Under the pieces are notes generated by a model, which had not been told where the DNA came from, made no database searches, and saw nothing but the letters and a program-made list of their open reading frames with translations. A stretch of DNA of 64,000 nucleotides. It comes from Telmatactis stephensoni (Eukaryota > Cnidaria > Anthozoa > Actiniaria > Isophelliidae). The position numbers and the translations under genes are program-made. Positions 55,248 through 64,000 of the stretch are shown piece after piece; the first letter of the stretch is position 1, and each line of letters begins with the position of its first letter. Location: assembly GCA_029948255.1 (NCBI GenBank), contig JALIZF010001696.1, forward strand, positions 186,001-250,000, given 5' to 3'.

Positions 55248-58200
55248 GGCATACAGATAGACAGGTTGACAGACAGTTCACAGGTAGGCAGATAGGCAGG
55301 CAGCGACTTACGAACGGACAGACAGACAGGCAGACAGTCGGGTAGGCAGGCAGCAGGCAGACGGACAGACAGACATACAGCACAGATTGACTGACGGACA
55401 GACAGGCAGGAAAAAATACACAAATCGACGTCAGGCATTCCGATATGTTGCAGTTACGAATTATAGTAGTTATTTTGTGATGCACAAAGCAAATCGTTAT
55501 GGTCCGCAACAGTGCAAACAATCTCGCTTCAAAGTTACTTTTAAATACAACTACATGATAGAGACATACGGAATAGTGATGGTTGCGGTACCGAAAATGC
55601 GCCTTATCAGTACTGAAAGCTACTGTTACTGACTGTATAGTTCCATCAGAGACATACGGCATGGCTACGGTTGCTGTGCGGAAAATGCGTCCTATCAGTA
55701 ATGAAAGCTACTACACTGACTGTATAGAGCAGACTTCGTATGAATGTGAAAATGGCACCGCACGGTCACGACACGGTTTCGGCAGGAAATGCAAATGTTT
55801 TTATAGACAACACGGTACTGACACGGCCACTACACGGCGCGGTCCGTTTCACACTCATTCAAGATCTGCTCTAGAGATATGTACGGAATAGTAACGGTTG
55901 TGGTACGGAAAATGCGCACTCTCAGTAATGAAAGCTACTGTTACTGACTATAGTTGAATTGGAGACAGACGCGGTAGTTACGGTTGCGGTGCGGAAAATG
56001 TGCCCTATCAGTAAAAAGAGCAACGTATACGGTCAGTGTGATCGATACAGCTGCCTACAGTACGACCAAAATCTCACTGTTTTCACTCACAAAAAGTCTG
56101 CAGTTTTTCATAAGAACCACTCAGTGAATATCTTCGTTTAATTCTTGTTGCAGGGTCACAGATCTGCAGAAAGAACTCGCAAATGAGAGAACAAAGGCCA
56201 AAGATATCGAGGACAAGTTAAAATCCGTTCAGCATCAACTCAGTGTTGTTAATGGCGAACTTATAAGATTACGGTAAGTTGGCAACACGGACCATATAGT
56301 AATAGAGTCGTTTTCGTATGAGTGGGAACACTGTACGGTTACGATACGATACGGTTACGGTATGAATTTCGAATGTTTTTATAGACATTACGGCACTGAC
56401 ACGGTCACGGTACGGCGCGGTAAGTTTCCCACTCATACGAAAACGACTCTATTTTGTTCCCATAGAAGTAAGGGCCTGATTATATGAAGCGGACTGGCTC
56501 GACTGGGCTGGCCCCTTTCCCGTGTAATCGCAATTACCATATGATGTGTTTTATAGACAAGTTGGGATCTCGGTAAACCAAACCAAACGGGTTGACTGGG
56601 CCAGCCCGTTTCATATAATCAGGCCCTAGGAAAAGTACAAAGAGAGGAGGTGATATTGTTTTTTTTTTTTTTAACTAGTTATGTTGGGAACCTTATTGGG
56701 TCAACGCATACCCCAAGTTATCGTTAGTTTCGGCTGCGAAGGAGCCTTGGTTGAAACCTGCCCATTTTGATTTTTTCCAAACACAAATTTTGATTGCTAT
56801 ATTTCTTTTACTATTCTTTCTTTACAGGAACGAAAAAGATTCTATGGAAAAATCTCTTATAACACATGTGAGCATGTATTTTTATAATTCAGTTCTTGAT
56901 TAACCAAAATTTAACGAAAAAATGAAATGAAATGAAAGGAAGTGATATCATTCATGTGCCAACCGGAGATCGATTGCCTATTTAGTCAAAGCAACTTGTG
57001 AAAAGTTATTGTGAAAATGGTTGGCATATTAGTATTACAATGTATTTGTTAGTAAATAGTGAACATCGCTATACTGTATTTTATATTACACTAGAACCCC
57101 GGTAACTCGAACCCGGTTGAGTCGAAACACTCCTATCTTGAACACAAACCTTTCCCTTTAGTCATTATTTTTCAGTCAATTTCTATCGGTTCTCTCGAAC
57201 CCCCGCTATCTCAAACATCTATCTTCCCCTGGGATTTCGAGTTGGCGGGTTTTTGTATCGGATTTCTGTATTTATTACGTATTCGTGAGTATCAAGTGGA
57301 ATCAGTGTTTAAAGTATTCGTCGTATGCTTAACAATCTCACATCTATTTCAATAGAAAGAGAGTAAGCAATCTCTTGAAAAACTACTGGACGAGATCAAC
57401 AGGTAATTAATAATATCTTATGGGAATTTACCACGACTTGCATTTATTGTGAATCGTTTTATCGTAACATTTCTTCTTTAGATCTCATAGCCAACTTGAT
57501 GTTCAACAAACTCACCAAATATGTAAGTATAATTCATGCCAATAATTTTATAAATGTCGATATTAAGCCTGGTTTACACGAGCGACGCAAGTGTAAATGC
57601 AAGCGCTAGCATTGCTCACTCATGAATGCAAATACAAGGATTAACTAGATACGCATGCGCAATTGCGGTGATTACAAAGACAAAGACACGGTGGCTTGCA
57701 TTTGCATTTGCGCAAACCCCGATTCACACCAATTAAAACTCACACGCAAGCACAAACGCAAGCGCAAGAGAATGAAAAAAAATATCTACCTTATGTTTGG
57801 ATTTGCAAGAGCGCTTGCACTTCTCGCGTTTAGTGGCTTGCGCTTGCATTTGCATTTGTCTTTGCATTAATTTGCATTGGTCATGCGAACCGGAAATAAG
57901 TCAAAACGAGAAAATGTGCAGAAGAGAAGAGATTGCCATCATTGATTCATATACGCTTATCTCTTTTGAAGACCTCTACCTCAAAATTGCCTTAGCGGAG
58001 ATTTCCTCGCACTTGCGCGAAGGCTGAGAATAAGTTGAAAAACGTCCAGAATGCCTCGGACTCCGCCATTAATGCAAAGGTGGCGAGTTAGGTGGACACA
58101 CAAACATGATGATGAGTTAAAAATAGCTTATCTTTATTACCAAAAATAGCATCAAAGTGTGCTCATGATGGGGTTGGGCGCTTTATATTTTTTACCTCAC

Positions 58201-61200
58201 TTTTGCCTTGGGAAATGTTCGTAAATGGACTAAATCTCTATCGTTTTAGTGCGAATAAAAGAACTGGAAAATGAATTATCAAGGGCGTCTGCTAGCTTGG
58301 CAGTTGAAAAACAACGAGTCGCTGCATTGGAGGTAAGAAACGAGTCTGAAAAAAGCTCCAATGTGCATTATTAGTGAGAGCAGAGATCGAATGAACGAAA
58401 GACCAGTGTTTGGGACTCAAGGTGCTGTCTTACATGGTGCATTTTTTTTCTGAAATTTGTCTCGCAATGGCGTTACAAAACAAGTTGTTGTACAACTACA
58501 GGGATGGTACACGACTCAATAAAAACGCCGGAAAGTGTCGCTGCAATCGTTTTCTCGCAATGATTTTGGTCGATGCATTTTATGTAAGAGTTCGTGCAAT
58601 TTGCTTCGCGACGTCATTGCAAGACGAGCAGCAAAAATTGCGACAAGCATGCGCGGTGGCGGATGTTTCGTTAATGTATGCTTACTAATTGGGTGTATGT
58701 TCATTTGTTTTAGGATTCTCTTCAATTATCTGTAAATAAAAACAGTACCGAGTTGCAAGAAATCATAGACATGATTCCTGCTGCACCGGCTAGTCCAATA
58801 ACGAATAAAAGTAAATCGGTGAGTAAGGCTTCTTAAGTACAAATTTAGCCTGGTTTAATTGTATAAGGACACGTGTCGACGCTTTGTAGGTCGTGCTTAT
58901 GTCACAGTTTTGTCGTGCTTATGTCGATATTTCTTGTCACTCTTTAAAGATAACCTTTATTTCTCGAGCTCGTGTTTGTGTTAACCGAGAACGTATGAGT
59001 GTGAAACGGGCGCTCTTTGGTGTGACTGTCTCATTCCGTGGTTAGACTGATTTAGCGGACAAAACGCGACGTGGAAGAGAACTCCGCTCGCGCTGAAATT
59101 GTTGGAAACTCGTAAAATGAAGAAAGGGAAGTGGCATCCTAAACGCGGTGTTACGACGTCGTAACAGTAGTTACGCGACGAACTAATGTAATATTTTCGT
59201 CATCTTACTTCCTGTTCTCACGTCGGGTCGCGTTTGCTAATTCAGCCTATTGTTTTAATAAAGCTTTCGAGATTCCTGCCATGAACCTGTCATGCAGTGG
59301 ATGTACCGTTTTCACAGTCATACAAAACTGTTTTACGAAGTATATGTCATTGATCTATTCACTCTTTTGCACGTCCCTGGAAACCGTTTCTTTTTCGTTT
59401 CTTTCTCACGACTTTGTTTCGTTAATCTACATTGTCTTTGGAACAGTTTTCGTATGACTGTGAAAACATCGCGGTCACGGCAGGAGTTTCGAATGTTTTT
59501 TATAGACAACACGGTACTGGCATAGTCGCGGGACGTAATACCAGGTGGAGTTAAAGTCATGCTTTTGCCTTTCTTATGTAGTCACCGAAGGCGTCATCTC
59601 CACGAGTTACCGGCCATGCTGTGAGAACAAGACTCCAAGAATTCTTAAGCAAAGTTGATACTCTTTCAGCTGGAAGGGTTAGTAGTATTTACCTATGCGT
59701 CTCGTTATCTCGGCGGTCAGGATAGGGCATAGCTAAACTCGCATCCAACTGATTCAGGTATTTTATGACACTTGTATATCAAAATTCTCACGAATTTACA
59801 GAGGAATCTGCCTAACAGCCGCCTAATGTTGCCCAGGACCTCTTATTGTACGTGATCTCTTGTAAAATAGCATCGTTCATACACCATCACTACGATCAAC
59901 ACGGTTAAACGGCCACCTCAATTAGGTATCACACTTAACACACACGCCAGCCCCAACTAGATATCACACTTCGTAATCTCTTCTAAATAGCGACACTAAT
60001 ACTTCCACCTCGCTATTAATATAGACTGCGAGCAGTCTCTCCTTTTCCCTACTCTCCCCCATTTCTTCGCTCGTACATGGCACTCGCTTTTACTGATTCT
60101 GGAGGGAAAAAGGAGGGACTGCTCGCAGTGTACTATTAATACCACCTTATTTTTTATCTGCCAACCAGAGGTCGCACTTCTTAATATCTTTTAATAATAG
60201 CCTCGTTAATACGTCCACCCCGTTAGTACGACCAACTATTTCTGCCCTGTAGATGACCACATTAACATGGTTCTACTCCTGTTCTCAGGACTTAGTGCGT
60301 GCTCCACCAGATGGCAAACCCATAGTAGCAACTGGAGCAAGTTACATACTGAGGGGCGCCCAACACCTCGTCTACCGTCTCCTCCCTTTTCATCAGGTAT
60401 CGTCGCAAAGTCCTGATCGTTCTCTGCAGTCACCTTTTGGCATACAGAGAGTACATGCTGAAGTGAACACGGACTCTCCAATGTTTAAAGATGCTAAATC
60501 CACAGGATCTCAAACTGATTTGACGTTAGATTCACTGGGACCCATGATGAATGAAGTGAATAATGAGAGAAAAGGTAATGAATGGTGATTTTATAAGCTT
60601 TGAAATCGTCTTCGTGTACCGGACACAACTGACATTTATAGTTCTTTAGACAAGTAAAACAGTTAAAGGAAGCTAAAAATAATGTTGCTCAGTTGCATGT
60701 GACGTCACGGCAGCCATCTTGGATGAACTTTAACAAAAGATTTCACATCAGCGTCTGTTGTTTGCTAATCCAATACGGCTACCACTCCTTTGCCTTTACA
60801 TTCTCAACATGGCTACCCCTCCTTTGCGTTTTAAGGGGGAATGGTTGAAACCCAGTAATACCCAGTAATTGGGTTTCATGTGACGTCACGGCAGCCATCT
60901 TGGATGAACTTCACCAAAAGATTTTTCATTAGCGTCTGTTGTTTGCTAATCTAATATGGCTACCACTCCTTTGTCTTTACATTCTCAGGGGAGTGGTTGA
61001 AACTCAGTAATACCCATTCCGGTACACGGATAATTACCCAGAAACTTTTTTAAATGTTCAGTATTCGTTAGTCGTACGTAAGGATTGTGTCAGAATTCAC
61101 TATACCGCCAGGTGGACCCAGCCCTTCTTTTACTTGAAAGGATGAAGGTTTTTTCGTTCCTCTAAAGCAAGGTTATTGTGTAGTATAACGGAGTGGGACC

Positions 61201-61781
61201 AGCGATCAACCTTTTTCCTACTCGAACACCCCATAATTAGAACATTTTCAGTCTGGTCTCTTCTCGGAAATCCAGCCTCCTCCGCAGGTAACCTTTTGAA
61301 TTTTATATATATTTGGGCTTACTTTTACCCACCCCCATTTCGTGCCAGTCCTCTTAGAGATCCCACAGGAAGCCCAAAAGCAATGAAAACTCAAAAGAGT
61401 TGCCTGCGGAGGAGGCTATCGGAAATCAAGTTGGCTGCGATTTACTGCATATATTCAATCTTAAAATCACTATCAGACAACTCGAATTCCCGCTATTTCG
61501 ATCTTTATTTACCTCCCCTTGGTATTCATTCTTGGCAGGTAACTGGAATGCCCTTAGTCTCTAGAATTGTGTTTGTTCTTTTCTTGGTTTGATTAAATTG
61601 AGTTTGTAATTTTTTGTCAAATTTCAGATGAGCCTAAGCTGATAAGCTTGTGGAGAAGAAAGCTGTCTCCTACTTTTAGTGGCCCGGAAGAAAATTCCTT
61701 CCTACTTGATAATGATACTAATAGTGGGGACTCGTCATTAAACAGTAGTCATTTTGTAGATGGCGTTGGTCTGCATGTCAG
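41696..61781 (+). CDS. KASH5: KASH5-like EF-hand and coiled-coil protein, 29 coding exons (3' end outside window)
   Basis: Exons: 41696-41707, 41895-42047, 43997-44118, 45146-45197, 45451-45496, 46040-46112, 46668-46758, 47209-47279, 48282-48346, 49380-49426, 49937-49987, 50066-50143, 50989-51042, 51823-51885, 52578-52642, 52833-52944, 53208-53375, 53459-53554, 54231-54357, 55005-55092, 56154-56273, 56828-56867, 57356-57402, 57482-57522, 58250-58332, 58714-58818, 59582-59677, 60289-60574, 61628-61781. Every junction is GT-AG and phases agree, giving 868 residues. Residues 13-41 (EEAILDSLFYACDDKGTG...) and 56-89 form two degenerate EF-hands like those of vertebrate KASH5, a dynein adaptor of the meiotic nuclear envelope. 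Loop 1 ends in Lys instead of Glu, so calcium binding is unlikely. A coiled coil at about 155-345 includes a KASH5-like IETLQLNNKRLMEQ. A Ser/Pro-rich linker (about 348-441) precedes a second coil (about 442-660) and a low-complexity tail. No membrane anchor is reached. LRMP/IRAG2 relatives are the alternative. Confidence 0.75.
42048..43996. other. Intron 2 of the KASH5-like gene
   Basis: Very AT-rich. Apart from the tandem duplication at 43536-43734 I see no element and no exon. Confidence 0.5.
43536..43734. repeat. Tandem duplication, period about 108 bp
   Basis: AATTTTCTCTAATAAAAAAA, then GCCAACTTACTGCTTGTTGA and GTATACATGTATAGTATATT, occur twice with small indels. Confidence 0.8.
44243..44412. 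mobile_element. Hairpin MITE family B, copy 3
   Basis: TCTGTACTGTGATATAAACA at the left, TGTTTATATCACACATGCAG at the right, and inner AGAAAAGCAAGC / TTGCTTTTCTAGTGCTCT. Intron 3 of the KASH5-like gene. Confidence 0.7.
46804..47098. mobile_element. MITE family D, copy 3
   Basis: Inverted ends CAAGAGACCATAATACTAAG and CTTAGTATTATGGCCTCTTG, with flanking near-duplication ATGGTAT / ATGGTAC. Intron 7 of the KASH5-like gene. Confidence 0.8.
47287..47449. mobile_element. MITE family C, copy 3
   Basis: Ends TATAGAGCGGTTTTCGTATG and CATACGAAAAGCGCTCTAG; inside are CCGTACCGTGACCGTGTCAG and a mirrored copy. It starts 8 bases after exon 8 of the KASH5-like gene. Confidence 0.75.
47659..47896. mobile_element. 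MITE family M
   Basis: AAGAGAGATTAAGCATCACG followed by TACACGGGGAACGGCA is mirrored by TGCCGTTTTCCGTGTACGTG and ATGCTTAATCTCTCTT. It directly abuts a family-C element on its right. Intron 8 of the KASH5-like gene. Confidence 0.75.
47897..48046. mobile_element. MITE family C, copy 4
   Basis: Ends AGAGTCGTTTTCGTATGAGT and ACTCATACGAAAACGACTCT with a perfect inverted match. Confidence 0.8.
48473..48714 (-). mobile_element. Hairpin MITE family A, half copy
   Basis: Matches the family from TTATATAATAATTGGCATAT up to ACGCCACGAGACGAAGTCGA, the centre of the palindrome, where homology stops abruptly. The complementary arm is missing. Intron 9 of the KASH5-like gene. Confidence 0.8.
49027..49340. 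mobile_element. MITE (AGGGTTCGTA ends)
   Basis: CCAGGGTTCGTACGCCTCCT at the left is inverted relative to GGACATACGAACCCTG at the right. The interior repeats TCCTGGAAA / TTTCCTGGA motifs. Intron 9 of the KASH5-like gene. Confidence 0.6.
50144..50988. other. Intron 12 of the KASH5-like gene
   Basis: Contains a hairpin at about 50322-50372 (GTAGCAGCCTCA / TGAGGCTGCTAC). The rest is unassigned. Confidence 0.4.
51043..51822. other. Intron 13 of the KASH5-like gene
   Basis: I see no exon, no complete element and no microsatellite in this 780-bp intron. Confidence 0.4.
51899..52022. mobile_element. Small MITE-like inverted repeat
   Basis: CTTATAATACGACAATATGG at the left is mirrored by CCATATTGTCGACAATAAG at the right. 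Intron 14 of the KASH5-like gene. Confidence 0.5.
52085..52452. mobile_element. MITE family C, copy 5, interrupted
   Basis: Left part ATTTCGTATCAGTGTGAAAC, right part CACAGTCATACGAAATCTAC. The interior is split by a 189-bp insertion (52158-52346). Confidence 0.75.
52158..52346. mobile_element. Nested MITE with 9-bp target duplication
   Basis: Ends GGTAGAGGTTATTTCGCGAG and CTCGCGAAATAACCTCTACC are perfect inverted repeats. The flanks GCCCATGTC (52149-52157 and 52347-52355) are a 9-bp duplication, the size made by Mutator-like transposases. Confidence 0.85.
52678..52727. repeat. (AAC)n microsatellite
   Basis: Interrupted ACA/AAC repeats in intron 15 of the KASH5-like gene. Confidence 0.85.
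53643..53876. mobile_element. MITE family H, copy 2
   Basis: AGGGACCTTAAGTAGGAGAC and TGACAAAAACGTATCATGCT, then TAAGCTCCCT, form the inverted ends. The interior matches 22474-22710 in reverse. Intron 18 of the KASH5-like gene. Confidence 0.75.
54451..54672. repeat. 22-bp minisatellite, about 10 units
   Basis: The unit CAGTTTAATACAAGTGCAAT followed by GT repeats with few changes in intron 19 of the KASH5-like gene. Confidence 0.9.
55115..55415. repeat. (GACA)n-rich array
   Basis: Runs of GACA/GGCA with two larger copies of a CAGGTAGGCAGATAGGCAGG block in intron 20 of the KASH5-like gene. The Cys-Leu-Ser-Val frames on the minus strand come from this repeat. Confidence 0.9.
55724..55876. mobile_element. 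MITE family C, copy 6
   Basis: TATAGAGCAGACTTCGTATG start, CACGGCGCGGTCCGTTTCAC and CAAGATCTGCTCTA at the end. Divergent but recognisable. Confidence 0.6.
56301..56453. mobile_element. MITE family C, copy 7
   Basis: Perfect inverted ends ATAGAGTCGTTTTCGTATGA and TCATACGAAAACGACTCTAT, starting about 28 bases after exon 21 of the KASH5-like gene. Confidence 0.8.
56470..56627. mobile_element. MITE (AGGGCCTGATTATATGAA ends)
   Basis: AGGGCCTGATTATATGAAGC at the left and TTTCATATAATCAGGCCCT at the right are inverted, with inner GGGCTGGCCC / GGGCCAGCCC. Intron 21 of the KASH5-like gene. Confidence 0.75.
57090..57255. repeat. Dispersed repeat with AACTCGAA motifs, copy 2
   Basis: CACTAGAACCCCGGTAACTC start, CTCGAACCCCCGCTATCTCA and GGATTTCGAGTTGGCGGG end. 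Related to 12610-12790. Possibly a pogo/Tigger-type MITE. Intron 22 of the KASH5-like gene. Confidence 0.45.
57555..58060. other. Repeat-like part of intron 24
   Basis: Starts CCTGGTTTACACGAGCGACG and is full of TTTGCATTTGC / GCAAGCGCAAG motifs, with partial inverted symmetry. It looks like a decayed palindromic element with unresolved ends. The 71- and 76-residue frames inside it are not convincing genes. Confidence 0.4.
59443..59540. mobile_element. MITE family C, fragment
   Basis: ACAGTTTTCGTATGACTGTG start and the family's TTTTTATAGACAACACGGTA segment. The right end is missing. Intron 26 of the KASH5-like gene, about 40 bases before exon 27. Confidence 0.5.
60024..60131. mobile_element. 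Small MITE (ACTGCGAGCAGTC ends)
   Basis: GACTGCGAGCAGTCTCTCCT at the left is mirrored by GGAGGGACTGCTCGCAGTG at the right. Intron 27 of the KASH5-like gene. Confidence 0.65.
60690..61015. mobile_element. Two MITE family K copies in tandem
   Basis: CATGTGACGTCACGGCAGCC followed by ATCTTGGATGAACTT occurs twice (about 60697 and 60878), each followed by AGCGTCTGTTGTTTGCTAAT and ending near GGTTGAAAC-CAGTAATACC. The same family is at 32439-32590. Intron 28 of the KASH5-like gene. Confidence 0.65.
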
Positions 61782-62200
61782 GTAAGTTTATTTTTTAAGT
61801 GGCATCGGAGTAAAGTTTCCTCTTTCTCTCTCCCCCTCTCACCCCCCCCCCCCCCCCCCCCCGTCTTCTCCCTTTAGACCTGGACCCCGATGATGTAAAG
61901 TTATCGAAAAACTGCTCTTGGATTCGTTTGGCCACTTGACCTGACCTGACCGGAGCCGTCATCCTTGACCTCGATATTGGTAATGCAATATGAATTCGGT
62001 CCATTTACTTTGAAAATCTCTATTACTAGTTCTGTTCTTATGATTTTTTTAATGAAATTTCCTTAGCCCCTTCGAGTAATGTTTGGCAAGTATTCGAAAA
62101 GTCCGTCAAGTAGGGGAATTCCCGATCTCAACCCTGACATTCATTAGCATTTTTTGATACAGTTTCAGTATAAATGTGCCTTATGATGTTATCTTGCTAT

Positions 62201-62508
62201 ATATAGTCAATTGAAGAAACGTTGTCGGGTCTAAAAACATAGAACATAGAAGCTGAGACCGAAATGGTGCTTGGGATGTCAATAATAATATTCTGATTTA
62301 TTCATTTACACTTTGCCTTCGATGCAAAATGCTGAAAGCAAATGCATGACCTGCGTTGGCGGGCTGTTTGGCTTCGATTTTTATCGGTTAATTGCAGTGT
62401 AAATGAATAATTCAGAATATAATTATTCACATCCCATGCACCATTTCGGTCTCAGCTTCTATGTTCTATGTTTTTAGACCCGACAACGTTTCTTCAATTG
62501 ACTATATA
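62201..62508. mobile_element. Palindromic MITE with about 70-bp inverted ends
   Basis: ATATAGTCAATTGAAGAAAC at the left and GTTTCTTCAATTGACTATAT at the right continue as near-perfect inverted arms through GACCCGACAACG and GAGACCGAAATGGTGC. It lies downstream of the last visible exon of the KASH5-like gene, probably in its next intron. Confidence 0.85.
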
Positions 62509-62843
62509 CAGTCGGCCTAAATTGCAGTTATAGTTAATACCGATGGCATTACTAACCTAATTGAAAATTAGTACTACAAGCTATCGTCTTAAAATAATGG
62601 TTCATTATTTATTTATCTTTTACCTTTCGTTCTTAGAGGAGTTACAAAACAGTTTATCGTTGTAACAAAGCTAGTACATCTATTGTTCTAAACGTATCAC
62701 TCTCTTAACTTTCCATTTGTCTTTATCAAAGTCTGATCTGCTTTAGTTGTGTTTTCACGTCTGCACGAACTAAGGTATCATTTCCCATATCTAAACTGTC
62801 TATGTCTTGTTTTATTGTGTTTTTCCATCTATTTTGGCCCTTT

Positions 62844-63674
62844 TCAGCATCTTTGTCCTTTAGTGGACGGTTCACCTGAGTAAGCCGCTTTTGTCAGGCG
62901 TCTAATATCCCCGTACAGCTCCTCTGCAAATTCTGTCTCTATTTCGAGTTGCTTTTTTGTCTCTTCCATATTGTCTAGGACCTACGGTCTTCGTCAATTC
63001 GTAGAGCGTCACCTGTGGGTCGATCTTCAAGCAGTTTAGAACCCCAATTTGAGCAACGTAACAGAACATATTCCTCCCATGTTTCTTTAACCCTTCAGAT
63101 TGAAACTCGTACTTGTAGAAGTAGATGTCGATGCGAAGGAGAGTATTATTGTCGAAGGCGACATGGAATTGACTCAGCTCTTGTCGTCCTGCTTTTGCGT
63201 TGCCCAGAAACTCATTTAGAGCTGAAGAGATGCCTTTCTGCAATCCAGACAAAAAGCTTCCTTTAAACATCTCTCCAAGGGTGTCCCCAACTTGGTCGTC
63301 CACTCCACTCTCAGCACCAATACTGCTGTATTTTAGTGTGTCTACTATAGCTACTATCGGCAACGTCTTGTCTTCGTAGGCTTTGGCTTCCATTCTATCA
63401 GACTCAGCTTCTAGGATCGACTTAGCCATTTCTTGTAGGATATCAAGCTGCTCCAAGACTTCCGCGTCGGAATCAGTGAATAAATCGCTAAATGCTTTCC
63501 CCATGTCGTTGTCGATATAGTTTCGCTGTTGATCGGTTGTTGATCTTTATTGACTGTCGCTTTCGATCCCCTGTACCTTTCAATTGGACTGATGATGTTG
63601 ATCGGATGTTGTAGTTGATTGCCTGTTGCAGATGACCGCCCTGCGAACTGTGCAGGAAGATCAACTGTTGGCAT
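62844..63674 (-). pseudogene. Unrecognised single-exon gene with two frame breaks
   Basis: Three overlapping minus-strand frames follow one another: 63674 to about 63530 (starts MPTVDLPAQF), about 63560 to 63000 (contains MGKAFSDLF, then EDKTLPIVAIVDTLKYSS and a FHVAFDNNTLLRIDIYFYKY stretch), and about 62990 to 62844 (MEETKKQLEIETE...). The frame shifts near 63525-63550 and again near 62985. Amino-acid composition looks coding on both sides of each break: a mixed amphipathic, helix-rich protein with no signal peptide or membrane span that I can see. I do not recognise the family. No introns are evident. It lies antisense to the KASH5-like gene, downstream of its last visible exon. Either it is a recently broken gene or the assembly has two indels. 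Confidence 0.5.
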
Positions 63675-64000
63675 CTTTATATAACAAGGGTCTCAGCTTG
63701 ATCTTACGTATAATGAATCCTGTTTGACTGGTTAGAGCGTCGATAGTTCCTTTAGCACAAGGAACTCACATTAAACCTCTTTATTCAGCTTGTCAAGTAT
63801 TTTGAGATACGTCCGCCTGTTTAGAAAGTGACAAGAATAGAGGAAGGAGATTATAGTGCTGAACATCCATAGTGAAAGGGAAAAAGACGAAACTGAATGT
63901 ATATGAGTTCGTCATCTTTATTTTTATTTTAGGTAGACTTTGCGTTTTCTTCTTTGCATGTTTAGACTGTGTAAATGAATAGTGGAAAGAGAATATAGTG
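63675..64000. other. Right edge, no gene seen
   Basis: Upstream side of the broken minus-strand gene. TTATATAA lies directly before its first ATG, too close to act as a TATA box. A pyrimidine-rich ATTTTTATTTTAG at about 63925-63935 looks like a splice acceptor, but the frame after it closes at once in the phase required by exon 29. Confidence 0.35.

Noticed and set aside
54959..55662. Cys-Leu-Ser-Val-rich minus-strand frames of 159 and 187 residues
   Set aside because: They are translations of the GACA-type array in intron 20 of the KASH5-like gene.
63920..63990. A thirtieth exon of the KASH5-like gene
   Set aside because: A good acceptor is present, but the phase left by exon 29 gives an immediate stop, and no membrane segment follows.

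Overview
The window is intron-rich, AT-rich metazoan DNA. Short GT-AG exons sit in introns packed with palindromic non-autonomous DNA transposons, tRNA-derived SINEs and microsatellites. The repeat style and the Polinton proteins suggest a cnidarian, most likely an anthozoan, but this is an inference and no marker gene in the window proves it.

Layout. (1) 1,301-23,147, minus strand: a 15-coding-exon glutamate carboxypeptidase II gene (FOLH1/NAALAD2 type, peptidase M28B). (2) 2,531-9,599: a 7,069-bp Polinton/Maverick-type (adintovirus-like) element inside intron 13 of that gene, with a 6-bp target duplication and AG...CT ends. It holds a packaging ATPase, a small conserved Polinton protein and a Cys-rich/acidic protein, but no polymerase, integrase, protease or capsid gene. 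About 64% of it consists of two near-identical 2.26-kb inverted arms, as if the true right end had been lost and replaced by a fold-back copy of the left end. (3) 23.2-28.4 kb: the region between two head-to-head genes, with a 1.3-kb TTAA-flanked element, a nested hairpin MITE, a SINE and a long (TTGTTC)n array. (4) 28,376-39,090, plus strand: a second, apparently intact GCPII gene with the same 15-exon structure, twelve of fifteen exons having exactly the same length as in the first gene. (5) 39.1-41.7 kb: intergenic, with one MITE. (6) 41,696-61,781, plus strand: 29 coding exons of a KASH5-like protein (degenerate EF-hands followed by long coiled coils), whose 3' end lies beyond the window. 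(7) 62,844-63,674, minus strand: an unrecognised single-exon gene with two apparent frame breaks.

The two GCPII genes arose by inverted duplication. Both keep all five zinc ligands and the catalytic glutamate, so both could be active ectopeptidases that release C-terminal glutamate. The minus-strand copy has lost the start codon used by the other copy. The introns act as a trap for mobile elements. At least six MITE families recur across the three host genes. Several copies lie within about 30 bp of splice sites, one has duplicated a splice donor, and one is nested in another with a clean 9-bp target duplication.

The fold-back Polinton is the most unusual object. It looks like a chromosomally fixed counterpart of the terminal-duplication defective genomes known from linear, protein-primed DNA viruses.
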